Assembly: GCA_963751955.1 (NCBI GenBank)
Contig: CAVVWM010000003.1
Location: 393,812-457,811, forward strand
Origin: JABDIY01 sp963751955
GTDB lineage: Bacteria; Actinomycetota; Acidimicrobiia; Acidimicrobiales; SZUA-35
Length of the DNA stretch: 64,000 bases
Direction of reading: 5' to 3'
The stretch's first letter is position 1. Each line of letters begins with the position of its first letter. A program made the translations under genes and the position numbers. This document shows, piece by piece, positions 12,413-20,056 of this stretch. The notes beneath the pieces were generated by a model that was not told where the DNA came from, did not search any database, and was given only the letters and a program-made list of their open reading frames with translations.

Positions 12413-12681
12413 GAAATCCACTCCTTGCTTGCGTTCCCTGACCCACCCGGCTCGTTGCTCACGGTATTGCGTCCACTCACAAAGCCTGTTCTGTCCCTCC
12501 GGGAGCCGTTCGGTCGCCACGGAGGCTCCGCCTCCGGGCGTGACACTGGCCGCACGACTCGCTATCACCGTTTCACACAGCAACGCCCTCATCCCTCCGG
12601 GAGGATCAAGCCGCTCAAGCAACACGGAGGGGGCGGTCGACCCACACGGTTGGGTGCCGCAAAGAGCATCGGAGCCACAGT
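12413..12681. repeat. argG-argH spacer with hairpins and a repeated CCCGGAGGGA core
   Basis: This 269-base gap interrupts an otherwise tight operon. The 11-mer TCCCTCCGGGA occurs twice (12494-12504 and 12592-12602), each itself a small hairpin, and CGGAGGC-TCC-GCCTCCG (12520-12536) is a perfect 7-bp stem. The core CCCGGAGGGA is also the most repeated word in the array at 38264-39364, and CCCGGAGGGACA is shared exactly. I take it as a short dispersed GC-rich element inserted between argG and argH; effects on termination or mRNA stability are possible. Confidence 0.5.
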
Positions 12682-13896
12682 TCAGCCGCGTTTGGCTGCG
12701 AGGTTGCGGAGCCGGAGGGCATTGAGTTTGATGAAACCTTCTGCGTCGGCCTGGTTGTAGGCCCCGCCGTCGTCTTCGAACGTGGCAATGGTCTCGTCGA
12801 AGAGACTGTCGTTGGAGCGCCGCCCGGTGATATCAACGTTTCCCTTGAACAGCTTCACTCGAACGTCCCCGTTCACGTGAAGCTGGCTGTGATCAATCGC
12901 AGTCTGCAGCATCTCCCGCTCCGGACTCCACCAGTAACCGTTGTAGATGAGGTTGGCATACCGAGGCATCAGTTCGTCTTTCAGATGGGCGACCTCGCGG
13001 TCGAGCGTGATGCTCTCGATCGCCCGATGAGCTCGCATCATGATCGTGCCTCCCGGTGTCTCATATGCGCCGCGGCTCTTCATTCCGACATAACGATTCT
13101 CCACGATGTCGAGTCGACCGACACCGTTGTCCCCACCAACTTTGTTGAGGTACATGAGCACCTCTGCGGGACTCATCGACTCGCCATCGATGGCCACAAT
13201 GTCGCCGTGGGCGTAGGTGAGTTCGACGTAGGTTGCTTGGTTCGGTGCGGCCTCAGGTGACACCGACCAGCGCCACATCTCCGCGGGCGGTTCGGTCCAC
13301 GGGTTCTCCAGAGGGCCGCCCTCATAAGAGATATGCAGCATGTTGGCGTCCATCGAGAACGGGCTCTTGGAGCCCCGGCTCATCTCGATCGGGATGTTCC
13401 GCTCGGCGGCGTAGTCGAGCAGTTTCTCCCGCGACATCAGATCCCACTCTCTCCACGGGGCGATGATTTTGATACCCGGTTCGAGCGCATAGGCACCCAG
13501 TTCGAACCGCACCTGGTCATTTCCCTTGCCGGTCGCTCCGTGACTGATCGCGTCGGCGGTGGTCTCGCGAGCTATCTCGACCAGGCGTTTGGCGATCAAA
13601 GGACGAGCGATCGATGTGCCGAGCAGGTATTCACCTTCATAGATCGTGTTCGCACGAAACATGGGGAAGACGAAGTCTCGTACGAACTCCTCACGCAGGT
13701 CATCGATGTAAATGTGCTCATCGGGCACGCCCATCTCAACCGCTTTGGCCCGAGCAGGTTCCAGTTCTTCGCCTTGACCCAGATCAGCGGTGAAGGTGAC
13801 TACCTCACACCCGTACTCGTCCTTGAGCCACTGCAAGATCACCGAGGTATCCAGCCCACCGGAATATGCCAGGACCACGCGGTTCACATCATTCAT
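12682..13896 (-). CDS. argG: Argininosuccinate synthase
   Basis: Joins citrulline and aspartate using ATP to give argininosuccinate. 404 residues, the normal length. The PP-loop AYSGGLDTS (residues 10-18) binds ATP; further conserved stretches are HGATGKGNDQVRFE, SPFSMDANMLHISYEG and RGAYETPGGT. ATG at 13896 is preceded by GAGGAG in AATGAGGAGCAG. It follows argR by 84 bases and precedes the repeat-bearing spacer before argH. Confidence 0.98.
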   Translation of the reverse strand: MNDVNRVVLAYSGGLDTSVILQWLKDEYGCEVVTFTADLGQGEELEPARAKAVEMGVPDEHIYIDDLREEFVRDFVFPMFRANTIYEGEYLLGTSIARPLIAKRLVEIARETTADAISHGATGKGNDQVRFELGAYALEPGIKIIAPWREWDLMSREKLLDYAAERNIPIEMSRGSKSPFSMDANMLHISYEGGPLENPWTEPPAEMWRWSVSPEAAPNQATYVELTYAHGDIVAIDGESMSPAEVLMYLNKVGGDNGVGRLDIVENRYVGMKSRGAYETPGGTIMMRAHRAIESITLDREVAHLKDELMPRYANLIYNGYWWSPEREMLQTAIDHSQLHVNGDVRVKLFKGNVDITGRRSNDSLFDETIATFEDDGGAYNQADAEGFIKLNALRLRNLAAKRG

Positions 13897-13980
13897 CTAA
13901 CTGCTCCTCATTCATGAAACTGCTTGTCTTCTGAGTTGGCCACGAGACTAGGAGTCGTGGCTCTCGAAATTGGCACCGGC

Positions 13981-14448
13981 TCAGAGTCCACTGAGTTCGG
14001 TGAGGTGGTTGAGCACCTTTTGACCGTGACCCTCCGAAGCAATGACCAGGAGTGTGTCGTCACCGGCGACGGTTCCGACCACCTGGTCGAGCCCGGACCG
14101 ATCGAGGGCGGAGGCCACGACGTGGGCCGAGCCCGGCGGGGCACGAAGAACAACAAGGTCACCCGATCTCGTCGCCTCGACGACCCATTCTCCCAACAGC
14201 CGGCGTAGGTGCTCGTGGGGAGCAAACTGATCGGCTGGGTGTTCGGGCACCGCATAGACCGATTGTCCCCCTGCCACCCGCACCTTCACCGCTCCCATCT
14301 CATCGAGGTCTCTCGACACCGTGGCCTGGGTGGCGGCGACCCCTTCGACATCAGCAAGCAACTCGACCAACTGATGTTGGCTGGCCACGGCATGACTGGA
14401 TAACAGTTGGCCGATCCGGTGCTGGCGTTGGGTCTTGGAGAAGCTCAC
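13981..14448 (-). CDS. argR: Arginine repressor
   Basis: Arginine-responsive hexameric regulator of the arg genes. 155 residues from GTG at 14448. N-terminal winged helix: QHRIGQLL, then the recognition segment AATQATVSRDLDEMGAVKV; C-terminal oligomerisation and arginine-binding part includes APPGSAHVVASALD and GTVAGDDTLLVIA. The GTG overlaps the argF stop by four bases (GTGA) and has GGAG nine bases upstream; a longer frame to 14607 lies within argF and is rejected. Likely target is the operator in the argC promoter at 19877-19892, giving autoregulation of the whole cluster. Confidence 0.96.
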   Translation of the reverse strand: MSFSKTQRQHRIGQLLSSHAVASQHQLVELLADVEGVAATQATVSRDLDEMGAVKVRVAGGQSVYAVPEHPADQFAPHEHLRRLLGEWVVEATRSGDLVVLRAPPGSAHVVASALDRSGLDQVVGTVAGDDTLLVIASEGHGQKVLNHLTELSGL

Positions 14449-15365
14449 GAGGCTGGACTCCAGCGCCGGTTTTCTGGGTGGGTTGATAGAAACCAAAGAA
14501 CACCCCTCGCACTGTGGAGGCGGTTCGCGGCCTGGGCCCATATTCGACTCTGTGGCCCGTCCAGGACGTCGTCGGTGACCTCTTCCCCGCGATGGGCTGG
14601 AAGGCAATGCATGAAGATCGCCTCCGGCGCGAGCCCAAGCAGATCAGCATTCACCTGAAAGCCCTCGAACTGGCGGAGCTTGCTCTCGCGAATGTGTTCT
14701 TCGCCCATGGAGATCCACGTATCGCTGTAGATCACGTCCGAGCCGGGAACGAGTTCCTCGGTCCGATCGCTCCACTGCAGTTCGATTCCCGCCGCTGCGA
14801 TCCGATCTGCATCAAGGTCTGAGAATCTTTGCTCGGGTGGCGAAACGATTCGAACCTCTCCGCCGAGAGTACCGACCGCCAGGGCCAGCGATCGAGTGAC
14901 GTTGTTGGCGTCGCCCACGTAGGTGACGACCTTGCCTTCCACGGTGCCGAACTCGCCAATGATGGTGAGGACGTCGGCAATGGCCTGCAGCGGATGGCCG
15001 CCGTCGGAAAGAAGGTTCACGATCGGAACGACGTTGAGCTCCGCCATCTCCTCGAGGACATTGTGTCCATAAACACGGGCACAGATTATTCGGTGATAAC
15101 AGGCCAGAGTGTGGGTCACATCCGACACCGACTCTCGTTTGCCCAAACTGACCTCGGCGTCGGTTATGTACACAGGATGGCCCCCCAGCTGCACCACGGC
15201 CATTTCGGTGGAGTTCCGGGTTCGCGCCGACTGCTTGGCGAAGTAACACGCAACTCCCTCTCCTGCAAGCGGCCGCCCCAGTTCCTCCACCCGAAGAAGG
15301 GCGTGGTCAACGATGGACGTGAGCTCATCAGCATTCAGGTCATCGATATCGAGGATATGCCTCAT
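14445..15365 (-). CDS. argF: Ornithine carbamoyltransferase
   Basis: Makes citrulline from ornithine and carbamoyl phosphate. 306 residues, usual size for a catabolic/anabolic OTC. The carbamoyl-phosphate loop is SARTR (residues 46-50; STRTR is the commoner form), and the ornithine-side motif HCLPAHRGEEV is at about 254. VGDANNVTRSLA also matches. ATG at 15365 overlaps the argD stop by four bases and its own stop overlaps the argR start, so translation of argD-argF-argR is probably coupled. Confidence 0.97.
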   Translation of the reverse strand: MRHILDIDDLNADELTSIVDHALLRVEELGRPLAGEGVACYFAKQSARTRNSTEMAVVQLGGHPVYITDAEVSLGKRESVSDVTHTLACYHRIICARVYGHNVLEEMAELNVVPIVNLLSDGGHPLQAIADVLTIIGEFGTVEGKVVTYVGDANNVTRSLALAVGTLGGEVRIVSPPEQRFSDLDADRIAAAGIELQWSDRTEELVPGSDVIYSDTWISMGEEHIRESKLRQFEGFQVNADLLGLAPEAIFMHCLPAHRGEEVTDDVLDGPQSRIWAQAANRLHSARGVLWFLSTHPENRRWSPAS

Positions 15366-16582
15366 GACCTGACCTCTGCGATGGACGCCGCAAGGATTTC
15401 GGTGCCTTCGGCAATCAGTTCGTCGGGAATAGTGATCGGTGGTGTCAGACGAAGCGCAGTTGGGGTTACAGCGTTCAAGACGAGCCCGTTCTGTAAGCAG
15501 GTTGCTGCAACGGCCTTGGCATCAACCCCCGGTTCCAGTTCGACAGCCATCAACAAACCGAGCCCACGGGTGCCCACAACCCCGTCGAGCCGCATCACTG
15601 CCTCCACGAGCGTCTCGGCTTTCCTAGCTGCAAGTGCGGGTGCATCCATCTCCAGCATGAGCTCCAATGTCTTTCGGGCAGCAGAGGTCGCCAAAGGCTG
15701 ACCGCCGAACGTGGTGGCATGGTCGCCCGGTTCGAACGATGCAGCCGCTTCCGGGGTGGCCCAACACGCACCGATCGGCATTCCATTCCCAAGGGCTTTG
15801 GCCATCGTGACCACGTCAGGGCCGCCGTTGTCCTCGAAGAAGTGCTGGAAGCCGAACCATTTGCCCGTGCGGGCGAGGCCAGCCTGAACTTCGTCGACCA
15901 TGAAGAGCAGTCCTCGCTCGTCGCACAAGCGGCGGACCGCTGAGAAATAGTCGACGGTGGCGGGGTTGACACCACCCTCACCCTGAATCGGCTCGAGGAA
16001 CACGGCGGCCACGGTGTCGTCGATCTGTCGCTCGAGGTCTTCCACATCGGCCCATACGGCGTGTTTGAAGCCGTCGGGAAGCGGCATGAACGCCTCCCAC
16101 TTGGCCGGTTGGCCGGTTGCAGCCAAAGTGTTGAGTGTTCGGCCGTGAAAACTCTGGAAAGCGCACACCACACGGTGGCGTCCGCGTCCGCCCCATTTTC
16201 GAGCGAGTTTGAGAGCGGCTTCATTCGCCTCCGCACCCGAGTTGGCGAAGAACACCTGGCCTGGTCGACCGATCATCTGCGAGAGCATCAGTGCGACCGG
16301 AGCCTGGTTTTCGGTTGCGAACAGGTTCGACACGTGGAGCAGCTTCGATGCTTGGGCTGAGATTGCTGCCGCGACTCCCGGATGCGCATGCCCCAGCGAG
16401 CACACCGCTATGCCGGCGAGCCAGTCGATGTATCGCTTCCCGTCGGCGTCCCAAAGTTCACTACCCGCGCCCCGCACGAACATGATCGACGGTGGGCCGT
16501 AGGTCGGCATGATCGGGCACAGTTCATCGGTGAGGTCAGCGTGCACAGCAGCGGTATGGACGGAGGCGGCGTTGGCGGTCAT
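15362..16582 (-). CDS. argD: Acetylornithine aminotransferase
   Basis: PLP enzyme that transaminates N-acetylglutamate semialdehyde to N-acetylornithine. 406 residues, class III aminotransferase. Seen: FFANSGAEANEAALKLAR (cofactor phosphate region), SFHGRTLNTLAATG, the FMVDEVQAGLARTG segment with the PLP-nitrogen aspartate, and the Schiff-base lysine in MAKALGNGMPIG. Two bases separate it from argB upstream; four bases overlap with argF downstream. Confidence 0.97.
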   Translation of the reverse strand: MTANAASVHTAAVHADLTDELCPIMPTYGPPSIMFVRGAGSELWDADGKRYIDWLAGIAVCSLGHAHPGVAAAISAQASKLLHVSNLFATENQAPVALMLSQMIGRPGQVFFANSGAEANEAALKLARKWGGRGRHRVVCAFQSFHGRTLNTLAATGQPAKWEAFMPLPDGFKHAVWADVEDLERQIDDTVAAVFLEPIQGEGGVNPATVDYFSAVRRLCDERGLLFMVDEVQAGLARTGKWFGFQHFFEDNGGPDVVTMAKALGNGMPIGACWATPEAAASFEPGDHATTFGGQPLATSAARKTLELMLEMDAPALAARKAETLVEAVMRLDGVVGTRGLGLLMAVELEPGVDAKAVAATCLQNGLVLNAVTPTALRLTPPITIPDELIAEGTEILAASIAEVRS

Positions 16583-16584
16583 GG

Positions 16585-17529
16585 TCAGTGGACCTCGTGA
16601 AGGTGAACCGGTTCGGGGTCGGCGGTCACCATGGTGCCAATCCCGTGATCGGTGAACAGTTCTAGCAATAGGACGTGGGGAATCCGGCCGTCGAGCATAT
16701 GCGCGCTGCCGGCGCCACCGACAACTGCGTCAATGCACGCTTGGACCTTGGGTACCATCCCTCCGCTGATGATGCCCCGAGCCTTGAGCTGATTGAGCTC
16801 TGAAACCGATGTTCGGGCGATAACCGTGGTTGGGTCATCGACATTCATCAGGAGGCCGGCGATGTCGGTGAGATAGATCAACTTCTCTGCTGCGAGCTCA
16901 CCAGCCAGCGCGGAAGCGACAGAATCGGCGTTGATGTTGTAGGCCTGCCCCTTGCCGTCGGAGCCTATTGTGCTGATCACGGGAATGAACCGCTCATGAA
17001 GCAATCGGTGAATGATGTCGACCTTCACGCCAACAACATCTCCGACGAAGCCCAATTCGGTGTTCCTCGCGGCTGCCAGGATCAGGCCCGCGTCTTCTCC
17101 CGATATTCCAACAGCCGCAGCGCCCTGGGTGTTGAGGGCTGCGACGATGTCGCGCCCTACCTTTCCTACCAGCACCATCCGGGCAACGTCGAGCGTCTCG
17201 GCGTCGGTCACGCGCAGGCCGTCTCGGAACTCAGATTCTTTGCCCAGGCGCGTCAACAGCGCCCCGATCTGGGGTCCACCGCCATGCACAACAACGGGCT
17301 GAAGGCCAACCGATCGAAGGAGCACGATGTCTTGGGCAAAGGTACGGAAAAGGTCGGGGTCGACCATCGCGTTTCCGCCCAGCTTGACGACCACCACTGC
17401 GTCGCGGAACCGTTGAATGTAGGGCAGCGCCTCGATCAGTGCCTGAGCCCGCTGCTCGGGACTGAATCCTCGGGTGGCGATCACCTCTTCTTCGTTCATG
17501 ACTGTTTCGTCAAGCAAATCGCTCTCCAT
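16585..17529 (-). CDS. argB: Acetylglutamate kinase
   Basis: Phosphorylates N-acetylglutamate; usually the arginine-inhibited step. 314 residues, amino acid kinase fold. Substrate and nucleotide motifs seen: VVVKLGGNAMVD (about 47-58), VVVHGGGPQIG, and the C-terminal GTMVTAD. The N-terminal helix (EQRAQALIEALPYIQRF) is the extra helix found in arginine-sensitive hexameric kinases, so feedback inhibition is likely. ATG at 17529 was taken; a second ATG at 17499 is possible. Confidence 0.97.
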   Translation of the reverse strand: MESDLLDETVMNEEEVIATRGFSPEQRAQALIEALPYIQRFRDAVVVVKLGGNAMVDPDLFRTFAQDIVLLRSVGLQPVVVHGGGPQIGALLTRLGKESEFRDGLRVTDAETLDVARMVLVGKVGRDIVAALNTQGAAAVGISGEDAGLILAAARNTELGFVGDVVGVKVDIIHRLLHERFIPVISTIGSDGKGQAYNINADSVASALAGELAAEKLIYLTDIAGLLMNVDDPTTVIARTSVSELNQLKARGIISGGMVPKVQACIDAVVGGAGSAHMLDGRIPHVLLLELFTDHGIGTMVTADPEPVHLHEVH

Positions 17530-17547
17530 ACTCCAAGGGGTCCTCGC

Positions 17548-18768
17548 TCATGAGCGATAGCCGGCGTTGATGTCGATGTACCCGTGGGTCAGGTCGCAGG
17601 TCCAGACGGTGGCCAAGCCTCGCCCGACGCCGACGTCGACAAAGATCTGGATGTTCTGGCCGCGAAGATGTTCGGTTGCCCGCTCTTCGGAGTAGCCCAC
17701 ATGAACCAGTCCATCGCGGGCGACGAGTTCGGGTCCGATCCGGATCGTGAGCGCATCTCGATCCGCCGCTTGCCCGCTCTTGCCCACCGCCATCACGATC
17801 CGGCCCCAGTTGGCGTCCTCGGCGGCCAGAGCAGTCTTGACGAGCGGTGAGTCCGCTATCGAGCGCGCGATCCTGTGCGCTGCATCGTCGGTTTCAGCAC
17901 CATCAACCCGGATCTCGACGAACTTCGTGGCGCCTTCTCCATCTCTTACGATCTGCTGGGCCAGATCGAGCAGCACCGAATGAAGCGCACCAGCAAACAA
18001 GTCTTTGCTGTGCCCATCGATGGCTAGAGCGCCTCGCCCCGTCGCGAACCCCAACACCGTGTCACTCGTCGACGTGTCGGAGTCAACCGTGATGCGATTG
18101 AAGGAGGACTCAATCCCGTTGGCGAGAATCCGTTGAAACTCAGCGTTGTCGATTGCAACATCGGTGAAGACGTAGGCAAGCATCGTTGCCATATCGGGGG
18201 CGATCATTCCGCTTCCTTTGGCGATGCCCACCACGGAACAATCGGTGTCACCAATCAATGCGCCAGCGCCCTTGGCGAACGTGTCGGTGGTGCGGATCGC
18301 GTGTGCTGCCGCCTCCCACCGGTGAGAATCCGAGGGCGCTAGCCCGTCGACCAATCGGGGTATGGCCTGACACATGGCGTCTGCGGACAGCAACTCGCCG
18401 ATCACGCCGGTCGAGGACAACAGCACGTCCTCAGGGCGAATGCCCAGACTTGTGGCTGCCGCCTTCGCAGACGCAGCGGCAGCGTCATAGCCGGCCGCCC
18501 CGGTGAACGCGTTTGCATTTCCGCTGTTGACAAGGATCGCACGGGCACCAGATTCAATGTGCTGTCGACACCAGTCAACCGGAGCTGACGGGCAGCGGCT
18601 CGTGGTGAACACTCCCGCTACTGCTGAACCCTCGGGAACCAAAGCAAGGAACAGGTCATCTCGTCCCTGGTATCGAAGCCCCGCAGCCAATGTGGACACG
18701 TTCACGCCTGAAACCGGCGGGAGGTCCGGAAACGATTCGGGTGCGAGCGGGGACACGGACGTGCTCAT
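17548..18768 (-). CDS. argJ: Bifunctional glutamate N-acetyltransferase / ornithine acetyltransferase
   Basis: Recycles the acetyl group from acetylornithine to glutamate, so the pathway runs as a cycle. 406 residues, made as a precursor that cleaves itself: the conserved ATMLAY site with the nucleophilic threonine is at about residue 195, splitting the protein into alpha and beta chains of nearly equal size. Other family blocks: NSGNANAFTG, STGVIGE, and EDANWGRI. Presence of argJ explains why no argA or argE is needed here. ATG overlaps the argC stop by four bases. Confidence 0.97.
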   Translation of the reverse strand: MSTSVSPLAPESFPDLPPVSGVNVSTLAAGLRYQGRDDLFLALVPEGSAVAGVFTTSRCPSAPVDWCRQHIESGARAILVNSGNANAFTGAAGYDAAAASAKAAATSLGIRPEDVLLSSTGVIGELLSADAMCQAIPRLVDGLAPSDSHRWEAAAHAIRTTDTFAKGAGALIGDTDCSVVGIAKGSGMIAPDMATMLAYVFTDVAIDNAEFQRILANGIESSFNRITVDSDTSTSDTVLGFATGRGALAIDGHSKDLFAGALHSVLLDLAQQIVRDGEGATKFVEIRVDGAETDDAAHRIARSIADSPLVKTALAAEDANWGRIVMAVGKSGQAADRDALTIRIGPELVARDGLVHVGYSEERATEHLRGQNIQIFVDVGVGRGLATVWTCDLTHGYIDINAGYRS

Positions 18769-19796
18769 GGGTAGACACCCACGATCGGTAGCCCGGCTGC
18801 TTCGGGAAGACCGAGAGCGAGGTTGGCGTTCTGTACCGCCATACCCGAGGCACCCTTCATCAGGTTGTCGAGAACGGCAATAGCGAGCACCAATCCGGTG
18901 CGATCATCGACCCGCGCCGTTACGTGCACTGTGTTGGCACCCAAGGTTGCCTTCACACTGGGCGATGTATCTTGGACGACGATGAACGGTTCGGTGTCGT
19001 ACATCTCGTGAAGGGCCGACATCGCATCTTCGGTGGTGAGGTCATCGCGGGCCGGACGGCCATAACACGTCGCGATAATCCCCCGATTCAACGGCGCCAG
19101 GTGAGGAGTAAAGAGCACCGAGGGCGTAGTTCCGGTGAACTCAGCCAGGGCCTGCTCGATTTCTGGGGTGTGGCGGTGCGTGAGCAGGGCGTACGCCTGG
19201 AGGTCGGAATCGACCGCACAGAACGTGGTGTTTTCTTTCGGTGGTCGACCAGCGCCGGACACACCCGTCACAACGTTGGCCACCAATCCGGCCGGCTCGA
19301 TGAGGCCGGCGCGCAACAGTGGGGCCAGAGCAAAGACCGCCGTTGCCGCGTTGCAGCCTGTGGCCGCGATCAGTTCGGCCCCTTCGAGCTTGGGCCGGAA
19401 GAGTTCGGGCAGTCCGTAGACGAATTCGTCGAGTAACGATGGATGATTGTGTTCGGCCCCATACCACTGCGGATAGAGATCCTTGTCGTGGAGCCGAAAA
19501 TCGGATCCAAGATCGACGATGTGCCCGACCCGACCCCTCATCTCAGGAATGACCGACTGTGAGATCCCGTGGGGTAGGGCGCAGAACACAAGGTCCAGAC
19601 CGTCGATCGATTGGACGTTGTGCGAGGAATAGACGAGCTCGGGGTACGCCGCAGCCAGACTGGGGTAGAGATCGGCGACCCGAGTGCCGGCTTTGGAATC
19701 ACCGGTGGCCACCTCCAAAGAAAGTGACGGGTGTTGCGCTATCAGACGCAACAACTCGGTGCCGGTGTACCCCGACGCTCCAACAATCCCGATCCG
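18765..19796 (-). CDS. argC: N-acetyl-gamma-glutamyl-phosphate reductase (5' end uncertain)
   Basis: NADPH-dependent reductase giving N-acetylglutamate semialdehyde. Homology spans about 343 residues: nucleotide-binding GASGYTGTELLRL at the N-terminus, active-site cysteine in AATGCNAATA (about 148), and HRHTPEIEQ. The start given is only where homology begins. No ATG, GTG or TTG exists in this frame upstream of TTG at 19754, which is inside the Rossmann motif. An ATG at 19860 and a GTG at 19857 lie just after the promoter but one base out of frame; deleting one T from TTTT at 19798-19801 would join them to argC with about 20 extra residues. First gene of the cluster. Confidence 0.93.
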   Translation of the reverse strand, partial: RIGIVGASGYTGTELLRLIAQHPSLSLEVATGDSKAGTRVADLYPSLAAAYPELVYSSHNVQSIDGLDLVFCALPHGISQSVIPEMRGRVGHIVDLGSDFRLHDKDLYPQWYGAEHNHPSLLDEFVYGLPELFRPKLEGAELIAATGCNAATAVFALAPLLRAGLIEPAGLVANVVTGVSGAGRPPKENTTFCAVDSDLQAYALLTHRHTPEIEQALAEFTGTTPSVLFTPHLAPLNRGIIATCYGRPARDDLTTEDAMSALHEMYDTEPFIVVQDTSPSVKATLGANTVHVTARVDDRTGLVLAIAVLDNLMKGASGMAVQNANLALGLPEAAGLPIVGVYP

Positions 19797-19863
19797 GAAA
19801 AGGCTGCCTGGCCGCGTCGCCCCTCGGGGCCGGCGCGGACTTCGAAGAACTACTCACCATAGG

Positions 19864-19892
19864 ACTATACACGCATCTGTATGTTTATGCAA
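19864..19892 (-). promoter_or_regulatory. argC promoter with overlapping ArgR-like operator
   Basis: On the minus strand TTGCAT (19892-19887) and TATAGT (19869-19864) are separated by exactly 17 bases, a strong sigma-70-type promoter pointing at argC. The -35 is the left half of TTGCATAAACATACAG (19877-19892), an imperfect dyad resembling the TTGCAT-N4-ATGCAA type of ARG box known for actinobacterial ArgR. Binding there would block RNA polymerase. Transcription should begin near 19857-19858, so little or no leader precedes the first possible start codon. Confidence 0.7.
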
Positions 19893-20056
19893 ACGTTGTA
19901 CCGGGTCTGGAGCGGGCCGAATCATACCCCGCCACAATCGGGGTCACGTCGTACGACGTGCGGCCCAGGGCGAAACCCGCAAGTATGTATCCGTCGGTTC
20001 TGGGAGATCGGACCGGTTCTGATGGGGCGTCTGGAGCGTCTGTGGGGGAATGAGTG

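Noticed and set aside
19559..20053. 164-codon plus-strand frame upstream of the helicase-like gene
   Set aside because: Antisense to argC and its promoter region, arginine-rich shadow translation.
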